Notes under the pieces: generated by a model
Databases searched by the model: none
What the model was told of the DNA's origin: nothing
What the model saw: the letters and a program-made list of their open reading frames with translations, nothing else
Source: Planococcus koreensis
Lineage (GTDB): Bacteria > Bacillota > Bacilli > Bacillales_A > Planococcaceae
Reading direction: 5' to 3'
Assembly: GCF_004761975.1 (NCBI RefSeq)
Contig: NZ_RQII01000042.1
Location: 1 to 64,000, forward strand
DNA: 64,000 nucleotides
Shown: piece by piece, positions 44,392 to 52,864 of the stretch
Layout: the number at the start of each line of letters is the position of its first letter
Position numbering within the stretch: position 1 is the first letter of the stretch
Position numbers and translations under genes: made by a program

Positions 44392-45432
44392 TTAGCGTGT
44401 TCCTGCATACTTTACGCAAACCGGCACTTTCGTCCGGACCGCTTTCCCATCAAATTTCGGCATTCCCGCATTGTCGATCTTCAGCACCGTCAGAGACCCG
44501 GATTTTTCATTTGCTGCAATAAGCCATTCAGCTCCAGGTGCCAAGGCGAAATGGCGCGGCCCTTGACCGCCGGTTTCTGCAAATCCCAATGCATTCAATG
44601 TTCCATCATCTTTGATCGAGAAAGCGGCAATGCTGTCATGCCCACGGTTTGAAGCATACAGGAACTTGCCATTTTCCGAGACCGCCACTTCAGCGCTTGT
44701 ATTTTGTCCGTGCCAGCCTTCGGGCACGAGCGACAGGATCTGCAGCTTGTCAATGCCTGCCCCTTCACTTATTCCATAAACAGCCAGTGTCGAGCTCAGT
44801 TCTTCCAACAAGTAAAAAACCTTCAGAGATGGGTGGAAAGCTACATGGCGAGGCCCTGCACCAGGCGCCGATTCAATCACGCGCTGGTATTCGAGCTTGC
44901 CGTTTTGAAGGTCCATTTTATAAATGTGAATCTTGTCGATGCCGAGATCAGGTACCAGAAACAGCTGTGTCCCTGGAATTTGGGAAACGGAATGCGGATG
45001 GGCTGCATCCTGCCGGTGTTCATCGGGCCCTGTCCCTTCATGTGCGGCTGAATCTGCCAAAGCGCCGATTACTCCATCCTCATCCAACGGAAAGACATTT
45101 ACATTGCCTCCGGAATAATTAACCGACAGCAGCCATTTGCCTGATTCATCAACAACCGCATGCGCCGGATGGGCACCGTTAGACGGCTGCCGGCTGATTT
45201 CCGTCAACGTTTCCGCTACTAGTCCGAAGCGCCACGACACAAGTTCCCCATCGTCCGTTTCGCTGCAGGCAATGAATAGCTCTCCCGCCGGGTGGAACGC
45301 CAAGTACGAAGGGCGTTCCACTCCCCGTGCCCCTGTCTTTTCCATCAAACTCCCGTCCGCCGGATTGAACTGCCACAGCTTGATGCCCGGCTCATCGGCC
45401 CTGGAATATGAACCTGTCAAAAAATACTGCAT
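44392..45432 (-). CDS. Lactonase-family seven-blade beta-propeller (Pgl/YkgB-like)
   Basis: A 346-residue repeat protein of the lactonase/6-phosphogluconolactonase family. Blade signatures recur: YLAFHPAGELF, HPHSVSQIPGTQLFLVPDLG, GPRHVAFHPSLKVFYLLEE and GQGPRHFALAPGAEWLIAANE. No signal peptide is seen, so it acts in the cytosol. In Bacillus subtilis the related YkgB has 6-phosphogluconolactonase activity, so a pentose-phosphate role is possible. It is a single-gene unit. Confidence 0.88.
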   Translation of the reverse strand: MQYFLTGSYSRADEPGIKLWQFNPADGSLMEKTGARGVERPSYLAFHPAGELFIACSETDDGELVSWRFGLVAETLTEISRQPSNGAHPAHAVVDESGKWLLSVNYSGGNVNVFPLDEDGVIGALADSAAHEGTGPDEHRQDAAHPHSVSQIPGTQLFLVPDLGIDKIHIYKMDLQNGKLEYQRVIESAPGAGPRHVAFHPSLKVFYLLEELSSTLAVYGISEGAGIDKLQILSLVPEGWHGQNTSAEVAVSENGKFLYASNRGHDSIAAFSIKDDGTLNALGFAETGGQGPRHFALAPGAEWLIAANEKSGSLTVLKIDNAGMPKFDGKAVRTKVPVCVKYAGTR

Positions 45433-45745
45433 CTATCCGCCCCCTCAAACTGTATATCATTTTAGAATATTCCGTCTTTTCAAGTATACGGGAACTGCCC
45501 GCATCTTTCAATTTCCTCCAGGCGATTTAAAGTTAGGAAGAAGGGCGCCCATCGACTATAATAAGAAGTGGGATTCTGTAAACGTTTTCCCATTCCGGCA
45601 ATGCTGTAAAACGATGCTTCGCCTAATCGGCGAAGAACAAAACAGCGGATTACCAAACTCATGTTTTAAATAAGAAATCATGGCGGCAGCTGCGTCTTTT
45701 ATTTCGGAAGGCTTCAGGCATCCGAAAAGTATAGGAGGAAAAAAA
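45433..45745 (+). promoter_or_regulatory. Proline dehydrogenase 1 promoter region with cre-like box
   Basis: TATAAT (45557-45562) with a weak -35 (TTAGGA, 18-bp spacer). The cre-like 14-mer at 45577-45590 (TGTAAACGTTTTCC) differs from the cre consensus only at its last base and lies just after the expected start of transcription, where CcpA blocks elongation. The leader of about 175 nt shows no other clear structure. Confidence 0.6.
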
Positions 45746-46654
45746 GTGGGGTTAACTAAAGACTTTTTTATTGCTTTGTCAAAGAACCAGGTTCTGAATA
45801 GCGGGGCGAAAAAATGGGGGCTCAAATTGGGCGCCAGCAAAGTAGTCGCAGGCACAGACATCGACAGCATGCTGAAATCGGTCAAAGAATTGAATGCCGA
45901 CGGAATCAGCGCCACAATCGATAATTTGGGCGAGTTCGTATACAGCCGGGAAGAAGCGCTGGAAGCGAAAAAAAATATCCTCGCAACGTTGGAAGCGATA
46001 CAACAGCACGGCGTTTCCGCCCATATGTCCGTCAAGCTGACGCAAATCGGCTTGGACGTCGACCCTGGATTTTGCTTGGAAAATATGCGTGAAATCGCTG
46101 AAGCGGCTGCACGTTACGCCATTTTCATCAATATTGACATGGAAGATTACAGCCATCTCCAGCCGACACTCGATATCCTCCACACACTGGTGAAGGAATT
46201 TGATAACGTCGGCACGGTCATCCAAGCTTATCTGTATCGTTCTGAAAAAGATTTAGAGCTTCTGAAAACGGTTCGCTTGCGCTTAGTCAAAGGCGCTTAT
46301 AAAGAAATCTCAGAAGTGTCCTACCAAAGCGCGCAGGACATTGACAGCAATTATTTGAAGCTGATCAAGATCCGCTTGCAGCAGCCAGGCTTCACGTCGA
46401 TTGCAACCCACGACCACGTGATCATCGATGAAGTAAAACGTTTTGTCAAAGAACACAACATCCCACTCGACCGTTTCGAGTTCCAAATGCTTTACGGTTT
46501 CCGTACGGAACTTCAAAAGCAATTGGCACAGGAAGGCTACACATTCACCGTCTATGTGCCGTTCGGCGAAGATTGGTACGGCTACTATATGCGCCGTCTG
46601 GCAGAGCGTCCACAGAACATCAACCTTGCACTGAAAAGTTTTGTCTCCAAATAA
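45746..46654 (+). CDS. Proline dehydrogenase (paralogue 1)
   Basis: A 302-residue FAD-dependent enzyme oxidising proline to pyrroline-5-carboxylate. The family segments are clear: DNLGEFV, VSVKLTQIG-type MSVKLTQIGLD, INIDMEDY, VRLRLVKGAYKE, ATHDH, FQMLYGFR and YVPFGEDWYGYYMRRLAERP. It is the short single-domain form, so a separate P5C dehydrogenase must act, and none is in the window. The start is GTG 45746 with AGGAGG upstream. A close paralogue lies on the other strand at 51581-52561. Confidence 0.94.
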   Translation: MGLTKDFFIALSKNQVLNSGAKKWGLKLGASKVVAGTDIDSMLKSVKELNADGISATIDNLGEFVYSREEALEAKKNILATLEAIQQHGVSAHMSVKLTQIGLDVDPGFCLENMREIAEAAARYAIFINIDMEDYSHLQPTLDILHTLVKEFDNVGTVIQAYLYRSEKDLELLKTVRLRLVKGAYKEISEVSYQSAQDIDSNYLKLIKIRLQQPGFTSIATHDHVIIDEVKRFVKEHNIPLDRFEFQMLYGFRTELQKQLAQEGYTFTVYVPFGEDWYGYYMRRLAERPQNINLALKSFVSK

Positions 46655-46655
46655 A

Positions 46656-46702
46656 ACAAAGAGCGCGCTTCGGAAGTTCGGCTTCCGAAACGCGCTTTTC
46701 TA
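46656..46702. terminator. Bidirectional terminator
   Basis: AGAGCGCGCTTCGGAAG, short loop, CTTCCGAAACGCGCTTTTC with A and T runs on both sides. Confidence 0.85.
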
Positions 46703-46705
46703 TTT

Positions 46706-47644
46706 TCAATCCACTTCGCGGATTTCCAGCGGAGCCAGATCCTGCTTCAGCCGATTGCGGTATTGTTCGTATTGTTTAGGCAGCATCAGCTCCTGCCCCA
46801 TTGCTTCCTGCGTTTCATCCACCGTAAAACCTGGTGGGTCAGTGGCGATTTCAAATAACAGGTCGCCGTATTCACGGAAATAGATGGCATTGAAATAATT
46901 CCGGTCTTGTACAGGCGTTACACCAAGGCCATACGCTTCAATTTGATGCTTCCAGTCTAATTGGTCTTTGTCATCTTTCGCACGCCAAGCAATGTGATGG
47001 ACCGTTCCGATGCCAATTTGCCCGATTCCCACAGGCGCCAATTTCACATCGACGGTATTCCCGAGTTCGGCCGGGGAGCGGAAACGCAGCATGCTGCCGT
47101 CTTCACCAATTTTTTGAAGGCCCATCACCGTTTGGAGCAGCTCAGCAGTTTTTTCAGCATTGGACGTATACAAAACAGCCCCAGCGAAACCTTTGACCGC
47201 TGTTTCCGGCGTCACTTCACCGAATCGCCAATCGTTCGCCTTGCCTCCCGCGCGTTCGACCAGTTCCAACTGCAAACCGTGCGGATCATTGAAAGCCAAA
47301 TATTGCTCGCCAAAACGCTCAACTTTTTCAACCGCTACGCCGAACTTAGCCAATCTCTTTTCCCAAAATTCCAAAGCATTCGGTGGAACAGCGTAAGTCG
47401 TCACGCCGACTTGCCCGTCGCCGATTTTCCCTTTATAGGCATTTCCCCAAGGGAAAAATGTAATGATGGTCCCCGGCTCGCCTGCAGAATTCCCGAAATA
47501 AAGATGATACGTTCCCGGGTCATCAAAATTAATGGTCTTCTTAACCAAACGCAGCCCCAACACACCTGCATAGAAATCAGCATTTTCCTGTGCCTCTCCT
47601 ACAATCGCGGTGATATGGTGAATGCCTTCCGTCTGTTTTGCCAT
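46706..47644 (-). CDS. Ring-cleaving dioxygenase (MhqO/VOC family)
   Basis: A 312-residue type I extradiol-like dioxygenase with two vicinal-oxygen-chelate repeats. The metal ligands expected are His in GIHHITAI (near residue 9), His in TVHHIAWRAKD (near 220) and Glu in LLFEIATDPPGF (near 270). MhqO/MhqA-type enzymes break down quinones and hydroquinones. No MarR-type regulator lies beside it. I start at ATG 47644 with GGGAG upstream. Confidence 0.9.
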   Translation of the reverse strand: MAKQTEGIHHITAIVGEAQENADFYAGVLGLRLVKKTINFDDPGTYHLYFGNSAGEPGTIITFFPWGNAYKGKIGDGQVGVTTYAVPPNALEFWEKRLAKFGVAVEKVERFGEQYLAFNDPHGLQLELVERAGGKANDWRFGEVTPETAVKGFAGAVLYTSNAEKTAELLQTVMGLQKIGEDGSMLRFRSPAELGNTVDVKLAPVGIGQIGIGTVHHIAWRAKDDKDQLDWKHQIEAYGLGVTPVQDRNYFNAIYFREYGDLLFEIATDPPGFTVDETQEAMGQELMLPKQYEQYRNRLKQDLAPLEIREVD

Positions 47645-47764
47645 GAACAACCAGCTCCCTTACTTTTGCTATGGATTTATTTTACCATCCAAATATCTCG
47701 AATTCAAGACACTTACTGCCCGCCGCATGTGCCGAAGCAGCCAGCAAGGCGGAGGGCCACTTTC

Positions 47765-48409
47765 CTACACATTCTTTCCTTCTTTCTTTAACTCTTCTTT
47801 CAGCTCTTTGATTTCTTCTTCCTTTTCTTCCTTTTCTTCCACTTCACGTTCTTTAATCTCTTCCACTTTCTCCATTTCCTGCTGGTATTCTTCTTCCACT
47901 TCCGTTGTCGACGGCAGGAAAGGCTCATCGTTGTAATCGGTGCGCCTTCCGTAGCGCAGCATCTCGTAGATGATCATGCCATTATTGGGCTTGCCGTTGG
48001 CGGTCTTCATCGGCACTGCATCAAATAGCACAAAATAGAAGACATAGAAGACGAACCGGTTCCAAAACGTCGCATAATCTTGCAGCATACCATTTGCGAG
48101 CATGGCGTTAATGGTAACGGCTACGGCAACGTTGACCAGTATCGGGCTGGCGTATAAGGCGACATAGGAAAAGCGGCTTGTCCTTTTCAGCGAATCGTAG
48201 GAGTACCAGCTATATAAGTGATAGTACTTTCTAATGTCGAATATCCAAAACTTCATAATTCGCGGGCCTGAGCCGATTGTGAGGCGCGGATTCTGTACAC
48301 CGACAATGGGGCTGATGACCAAATATCCAATTTCTCTTATAAAAACGACTATCGGTAAAATAATGAATGCTGATATGACCAAGGCTATCAAATCGGTTAA
48401 TCCGAACAT
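47765..48409 (-). CDS. Membrane protein resembling an inactive site-2 protease, with charged coiled-coil tail
   Basis: A 214-residue protein with about four membrane helices and a C-terminal Glu/Lys tail (residues about 165-210), very likely a coiled coil. The layout mimics M50 proteases: helix one holds REIGY where HExxH is expected, followed by RLTIGSGPRI (M50 form: SIGFGP), ASPILVNVAVA (M50: GPxxN) and VPMKTANGKPNNG where L-P-x-x-x-L-D-G-G is expected. All metal ligands are lost, so it would be a pseudo-protease. I start at ATG 48409 with AGAGG upstream. Confidence 0.7.
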   Translation of the reverse strand: MFGLTDLIALVISAFIILPIVVFIREIGYLVISPIVGVQNPRLTIGSGPRIMKFWIFDIRKYYHLYSWYSYDSLKRTSRFSYVALYASPILVNVAVAVTINAMLANGMLQDYATFWNRFVFYVFYFVLFDAVPMKTANGKPNNGMIIYEMLRYGRRTDYNDEPFLPSTTEVEEEYQQEMEKVEEIKEREVEEKEEKEEEIKELKEELKKEGKNV

Positions 48410-48522
48410 TTTTCTCACTTCCTCTTTTTGCGTTCAATTCTTAATACCCGGCATCTGCAGAATCGAATCTTATCCAAATTATCAAATTAATCATCTATAT
48501 CAGCTAAGTTAGTACAATCGAC

Positions 48523-48557
48523 CCTATCTTTCCTCCTATACTCCTAGATAAGATAGG
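48523..48557. repeat. Inverted repeat around the esterase -10 region
   Basis: CCTATCTT (48523-48530) and AAGATAGG (48550-48557) are perfect inverted repeats, with a TATACT at 48537-48542 between them. It is a possible operator for the esterase gene. Confidence 0.45.
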
Positions 48558-48600
48558 ATAAATATTTAAAAGCAATATCACTTCAAAAAGGATGTGGACT

Positions 48601-49602
48601 ATGGCCCGCCTGCATAAAAATTTAAGCCCACATAAACGGATTATCTCTTTCTCTTTTATTGCGTTGATGCTGGCAATGGTCATTTCAGAATTATTCATGA
48701 CTTCTTTTGACGCATCTGCTTCAAAAAAACCAATCAGCTCTTCTGTCTACACCGCTCCGCCAAATCTTGCAGCTATTGAAGAAAATGTTTTGGCAGCAGA
48801 AAACCTGGTTTATAGCGACCTGGAAGATAGTGTCCTGGACATCTATTATCCGAAAACAATTGATAAAGCGCTTCCTGTCATCCTGTGGATTCACGGAGGC
48901 GGATATATCGGCGGCACGAAAGACATGCGCAAGAATTACGGCATGGCATTGGCTAATGCTGGCTATGTAGTGGCCAATATCGATTACGCGCTTGCCCCTA
49001 AGCAATTGTATCCTGGACCTATCATTCAAGCGAACGAAGCTCTTGAATATCTGCAAGTGAATGCAGCCCAGTACGGCGGCGACATGTCCCGCATTTTTAT
49101 CGGCGGCGATTCCGCTGGTGCTCAGATTTCCAGCCAACTGGCGGCAACCATAACCAACCCTGCCTTGGCCTCTGCCGTCAGCATAAATCCTGCGATTGAT
49201 CCCGGCGCCCTGCGCGGCACCATACTTTTCTGTGGCTTATACAATATGGAAACAGTCAGGGCCACCGCTTACCCGCGCATTGATCTGTTTTTGAATACTT
49301 ATACGGGAACCGAACGCTTTGAAGACTTCGGCCGCATCAATGAGTTATCGACGGTCGGCCATGTCACCGCCGCTTACCCGCCTGCATTTATCAGCGCTGG
49401 TGATGCTGACCTCCTGGCTTCCCAGTCGGTTGAGCTTGCCGATACTTTGAAGGCAAAAGGCATTGCCGTTGATGAGGTATTTTTCGAGGGCAGCGGCAAA
49501 GGGCTTGGCCACCAATACCAATTCACATTACACACCGAAGAGGCACAGGCGACTTTCGAGAAGACGCTGGCATTCCTGTCCGCACAGTCTGAGCCTAAGT
49601 AA
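48601..49602 (+). CDS. Alpha/beta hydrolase (HSL-type esterase), membrane-anchored
   Basis: A 333-residue hydrolase with an N-terminal membrane helix (residues about 15-35) that likely anchors it outside. The hormone-sensitive-lipase signs are the oxyanion loop WIHGGGYIGG (near 98), the nucleophile GGDSAGAQ (near 170), an Asp in SAGDADLLAS and His in GLGHQYQF. It should cleave short-chain esters. I start at ATG 48601 with AAAGGA 8 nt upstream. A terminator follows. Confidence 0.88.
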   Translation: MARLHKNLSPHKRIISFSFIALMLAMVISELFMTSFDASASKKPISSSVYTAPPNLAAIEENVLAAENLVYSDLEDSVLDIYYPKTIDKALPVILWIHGGGYIGGTKDMRKNYGMALANAGYVVANIDYALAPKQLYPGPIIQANEALEYLQVNAAQYGGDMSRIFIGGDSAGAQISSQLAATITNPALASAVSINPAIDPGALRGTILFCGLYNMETVRATAYPRIDLFLNTYTGTERFEDFGRINELSTVGHVTAAYPPAFISAGDADLLASQSVELADTLKAKGIAVDEVFFEGSGKGLGHQYQFTLHTEEAQATFEKTLAFLSAQSEPK

Positions 49603-49612
49603 ATACCAAAGG

Positions 49613-49662
49613 AAAAGGAATCCCCGAGAGCGTGTAAACCGGCTTTCAGGGATTCCTTTTTT
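49613..49662. terminator. Bidirectional terminator
   Basis: AAAGGAATCCC pairs with GGGATTCCTTT, with an inner stem GAGAGC/GCTTTC, between convergent genes. Confidence 0.85.
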
Positions 49663-49682
49663 AGAGATGATCCAAGACTGCA

Positions 49683-50084
49683 TTAATGCTGTTCTTCGTA
49701 CCGATGGTTTTCCAATTCCTTGCGAATGCTATCAGGAATGCTTTCAGACTGTTGCTCTTCCAAATTATAATTTACATAGACCACTGTATTTTTTGCGCAT
49801 AATTCGTTCTTTTGATACAGCTCTTCGTAAAGTTCCAGGCTGCTGTTGCCGATATTTTTAATCCAGGTTCTGATTTCCACATTTTCTCCGAAGTATATTT
49901 GCCCAATGAATTCCAAAGTCGTTTTGACAATGACGAGTTTCCATTTGGCAAAATCGTGATCTGGTGTGAACAGGCTGAATAGTGGATTTCTCGCGGCCTC
50001 GAACCAGACCGGGAGAGTTGTGTTGTTGATATGGCCCACCGCATCTGTTTCTGAAACCCGCGGCGTCAAAATTGTGCGATACAT
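49683..50084 (-). CDS. Acyl-CoA thioesterase (hotdog)
   Basis: A 133-residue 4-hydroxybenzoyl-CoA thioesterase-type protein. PRVSETDAVGHINNT carries the catalytic Asp, and the long helix PVWFEAARNPLF follows. It is a paralogue of the operon enzyme at 9505-9912: both share the S-E-T-D-A-x-G-H-x-x-N core and an N-I-G-N-S-S segment. AAAGGAGG lies before ATG 50084. It is a single gene, divergent from the MFS transporter. Confidence 0.88.
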   Translation of the reverse strand: MYRTILTPRVSETDAVGHINNTTLPVWFEAARNPLFSLFTPDHDFAKWKLVIVKTTLEFIGQIYFGENVEIRTWIKNIGNSSLELYEELYQKNELCAKNTVVYVNYNLEEQQSESIPDSIRKELENHRYEEQH

Positions 50085-50219
50085 GAACATCCTCCTTTTA
50101 GCTGATTATGCTTCTAGTCTACCATTAGCAGACCCCAATCGCTTTTCGATGGCTGCGTACTTTCTTCAAATTTCAAGTCTGCATTTTTCGCTTTGGCCTG
50201 CCTGCGTTGAAATCAGGCA

Positions 50220-50248
50220 TTGATTTACAGGATGGAAAGCCATATATT
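50220..50248 (+). promoter_or_regulatory. Sigma-A promoter of the MFS gene
   Basis: TTGATT (50220-50225), a 17-bp spacer and TATATT (50243-50248), 42 bp before the start codon. Confidence 0.65.
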
Positions 50249-50290
50249 TAGAGAAGCGAAATATTTACGTATCGAAATGGGTGAAACTTA

Positions 50291-51544
50291 ATGATTCTTT
50301 GGGCAAACGAATGGAAAATGAAAATCTTGTCCTTCAACCGCAACGTTAAATTATTCATGCTGGCGAATGTCCTGCTGCAAAGCGGCTTGGGTGTCTTCAT
50401 GGTCATGTATAACCTCTACATAAAAGAGCTGGGCATGCCCGAAACGGTGAACGGCAACGTCATATCCATGACTGCCGCAGCCGCGGCAATCATGCTGATT
50501 CCAGCAGGCTTCCTCAGCGATAAATTCGGCCGCAAATGGATGCTTCTCGGCGGCGGCGCAGCCGGTGCTGCAACATTGTTCTACCGCAGCTTTGCAGTCG
50601 ATGAAACACAATTGGTGGCTGCTGCTTTCTTCACAGGCTTATTCATGGCCTTCGTGCAGGTATCCGGAATTCCATTCCTCGCCGAGCATTCCAAATCCTC
50701 CGAGCGCGTCCATCTGTTCAGCGTCTATTTCGCCTTGATGACCTTGGCCAATGTGGCAGGCAGCCTGCTCGGAGGCGCTGTGTCGGATGTGTTCCAATGG
50801 CTTTTGTCGATGGACGCAGTCGGTGCCATTCGCTGGTCGCTTTTTGTCGGCGCTGTCCTTTACACAGCCGGGCTGATACCGCTGCTGAAGCTGGACAACA
50901 AGCCGCCCGCCCCGCAGGAGAAGGTGAATACGCGCATCGACATCGACACGGACGATGCCGGTTTGAAGATAAATTTGACAGCCATTTTCCACTTCTCATT
51001 TGCCAGCCTGTTAATCGGGCTGGGCTCCGGTTTGGTTGTCCCTTATTTGAACCTCTACTTTGCAAACCGTTTCGATGCTTCAAATTCGTATATCGGCCTT
51101 ATCCTGGCTTTCGGCTCTGCGATGACCGTCGTGGCGATGCTGATTGGTCCTCTGCTGGTTGCGAAAGTGGGGAAAGTAAAAGCGATGCTCCTCTTTCAGC
51201 TGCTGTCTATCCCTTTTCTCATTTTAACTGCCTATACAACTTCGCTGCTGCTGGCGTCCCTCGGCTTTTTGCTGCGCCAAGCATTGATGAATGCCGGGAA
51301 TCCTATCCAAAGCGCCATTGCAATGGAAGTCGTCCATGATAAATACAAAGGGCTCGCCAACTCCGTCAATCAAGTAGTATTCAATATCGGCTGGGCTACA
51401 ATGGGGCCGATCGCTGCTGGCTTGGTGATCGCATTTGGATCTTATTGGGGATATGCCTACGCATTCACCATCACTTCCGGTCTCTACCTGATTTCCGCCA
51501 GCTATTTTTATTTCATTTTCGGCAAACGAAAACTCCAGGAATAA
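50291..51544 (+). CDS. MFS transporter
   Basis: A 417-residue membrane protein with 12 helices. The MFS loop after helix two is FLSDKFGRKWMLLGGG (about residues 75-90), the usual G-x-x-x-D-x-x-G-R-K pattern. The central loop (residues about 200-225) is acidic and Asp-rich (DIDTDDAG). The substrate cannot be told; no efflux regulator is adjacent. The start is uncertain: ATG 50291 has only a weak GGGTG, and ATG 50318 is an alternative. Confidence 0.87.
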   Translation: MILWANEWKMKILSFNRNVKLFMLANVLLQSGLGVFMVMYNLYIKELGMPETVNGNVISMTAAAAAIMLIPAGFLSDKFGRKWMLLGGGAAGAATLFYRSFAVDETQLVAAAFFTGLFMAFVQVSGIPFLAEHSKSSERVHLFSVYFALMTLANVAGSLLGGAVSDVFQWLLSMDAVGAIRWSLFVGAVLYTAGLIPLLKLDNKPPAPQEKVNTRIDIDTDDAGLKINLTAIFHFSFASLLIGLGSGLVVPYLNLYFANRFDASNSYIGLILAFGSAMTVVAMLIGPLLVAKVGKVKAMLLFQLLSIPFLILTAYTTSLLLASLGFLLRQALMNAGNPIQSAIAMEVVHDKYKGLANSVNQVVFNIGWATMGPIAAGLVIAFGSYWGYAYAFTITSGLYLISASYFYFIFGKRKLQE

Positions 51545-51545
51545 C

Positions 51546-51579
51546 AAAAAAGGATGGCCCGGTTATGGCCATCCTTTTC
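51546..51579. terminator. Bidirectional terminator
   Basis: AAAAAGGATGGCC, loop, GGCCATCCTTTT between convergent genes. Confidence 0.9.
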
Positions 51580-51580
51580 G

Positions 51581-52561
51581 TTATCTTCTTTTTTTGCTTT
51601 TCTTCGTCATACGGCCGAGCAGGAATGCTCCCGCAGCAAGTCCGATCGCTTTGTTGGTGCGTTTGTTGAACACTTGTTTGACAACAAGATTCAAGTTTTG
51701 TGGGCGCTCTGCCAGGCGGCGCATGAAATAGCCGTACCAGTCGTCGCCGAATGGCACATAAACACAGAAGTGATAGCCTTTATTCGCCAAGTCCAATTGC
51801 ATGTCTTTACGGAATCCATAAAGCATCTGGAATTCGAATTTATCGCGCGAAATGCTGTTCTTTTCCACGAAGTCGATAACGTGGTTGATGATGTTGTGAT
51901 CGTGCGTCGCAATAGATGTGAACTTTCCATTGAGCAAATGATATTCGATCAGCTTGATGAAATTCGCGTCGATTTCCTCTGCAGTCTGGTAAGCATATTC
52001 AGCCGGCTCTTTGTAAGCGCCTTTGACGATGCGCAGGCGAAGGTCCTTATGCTTTTCAATATCGTCCATTGCCCGGTAGAAGTAAGCTTGGATTACTGTT
52101 CCGACATTGTCGTAATCTTTCAGAAGAGTATCCAGCAAATCGTATGAAGGCTGTAAATGGCCATAATCTTCCATGTCCAAATTGATATGCATATCGTATT
52201 TGCTTGCCGCATCGACGATTTCACGTAAATTTTCATAGCAGAAATCATAATCGATATCTAAGCCGATTTGGGTAGGTTTTAAGGAAACATGTGCATCTAC
52301 TCCATTTGAATGGATGCTTTCAATAACTTCTAAAATGCTGTTTTTCGCTTTGAGCGCTTCTTCTTTTTCAAAAACAAATTCGCCTAAGTTATCAACTGTG
52401 CAGCTGATGCCTTTTGCATTCAATTCGCGGATGCTTTTGATCGTCTCTCCGATATCCACTCCCGCTACAACAGTTTGCGCACCTAATTTAAGGCCATATT
52501 TCTTAGCCGCACTGGTTAGAAATTGGTTTTTTGACAAACCGATAAATACGTCTTTTAACAT
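51581..52561 (-). CDS. Proline dehydrogenase (paralogue 2, with C-terminal extension)
   Basis: A 326-residue proline dehydrogenase, close in sequence to that at 45746-46654, with the same motifs (DNLGEFV, INLDMEDY, LRIVKGAYKE, ATHDH, FQMLYGFR, YVPFGDDWYGYFMRRLAERP). It has about 24 extra C-terminal residues, including a short hydrophobic segment (AIGLAAGAFLLG) and a Lys/Arg end, which could touch the membrane. Proline oxidation feeds electrons to quinone. AGGAGGG lies before the ATG. Two copies suggest different regulation. Confidence 0.93.
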   Translation of the reverse strand: MLKDVFIGLSKNQFLTSAAKKYGLKLGAQTVVAGVDIGETIKSIRELNAKGISCTVDNLGEFVFEKEEALKAKNSILEVIESIHSNGVDAHVSLKPTQIGLDIDYDFCYENLREIVDAASKYDMHINLDMEDYGHLQPSYDLLDTLLKDYDNVGTVIQAYFYRAMDDIEKHKDLRLRIVKGAYKEPAEYAYQTAEEIDANFIKLIEYHLLNGKFTSIATHDHNIINHVIDFVEKNSISRDKFEFQMLYGFRKDMQLDLANKGYHFCVYVPFGDDWYGYFMRRLAERPQNLNLVVKQVFNKRTNKAIGLAAGAFLLGRMTKKSKKRR

Positions 52562-52864
52562 AATTTTCCCTCCTGATCCAATTCACCCAAAAGCGCTTTC
52601 TATCCAGTGGCATCGGGAATGATTTCCACTTTATTTACTGTTCGCTCTAATCAAATTTAATTGTAATCTTTTTTCTTGGAACCTGCATCAAAAAAATACC
52701 GTTTATCTCGAAAAGAGCTATAGCATCGCCATAATTTCATCAAATTTCGACAACGTTCCATGATATCGCACAGTGTATCATGCGGCCGGCCGCCTCGGCT
52801 ATTCATCGCTTGAACTAAAAAAGAGCCTTGCCGCCCATTATTGGGCGGAAGCCTCTTTAAAAAA
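52562..52864. other. Region between proline dehydrogenase 2 and the PH-domain gene
   Basis: A 303-bp region. It must hold the proline dehydrogenase 2 promoter (minus strand), but no clear -35/-10 pair is seen. It includes a weak cre-like word near 52588 (three mismatches), a 12-bp GC palindrome GCGGCCGGCCGC near 52783, and the terminator at 52817-52861. I see no gene in it. Confidence 0.5.
52817..52861 (-). terminator. Terminator of the YvbH-like gene
   Basis: On the minus strand AAAGAGGCTTCCGCCCA pairs with TGGGCGGCAAGGCTCTTT, then T run. Confidence 0.85.

Noticed and set aside
52587-52602. cre-like word upstream of proline dehydrogenase 2
   Set aside because: Three mismatches to consensus, much weaker than the other cre boxes in the window.
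52783-52794. Perfect GC palindrome GCGGCCGGCCGC
   Set aside because: Looks like a linker or rare-cutter site, but a single 12-bp palindrome can occur by chance and nothing around it suggests a construct junction or an element end.
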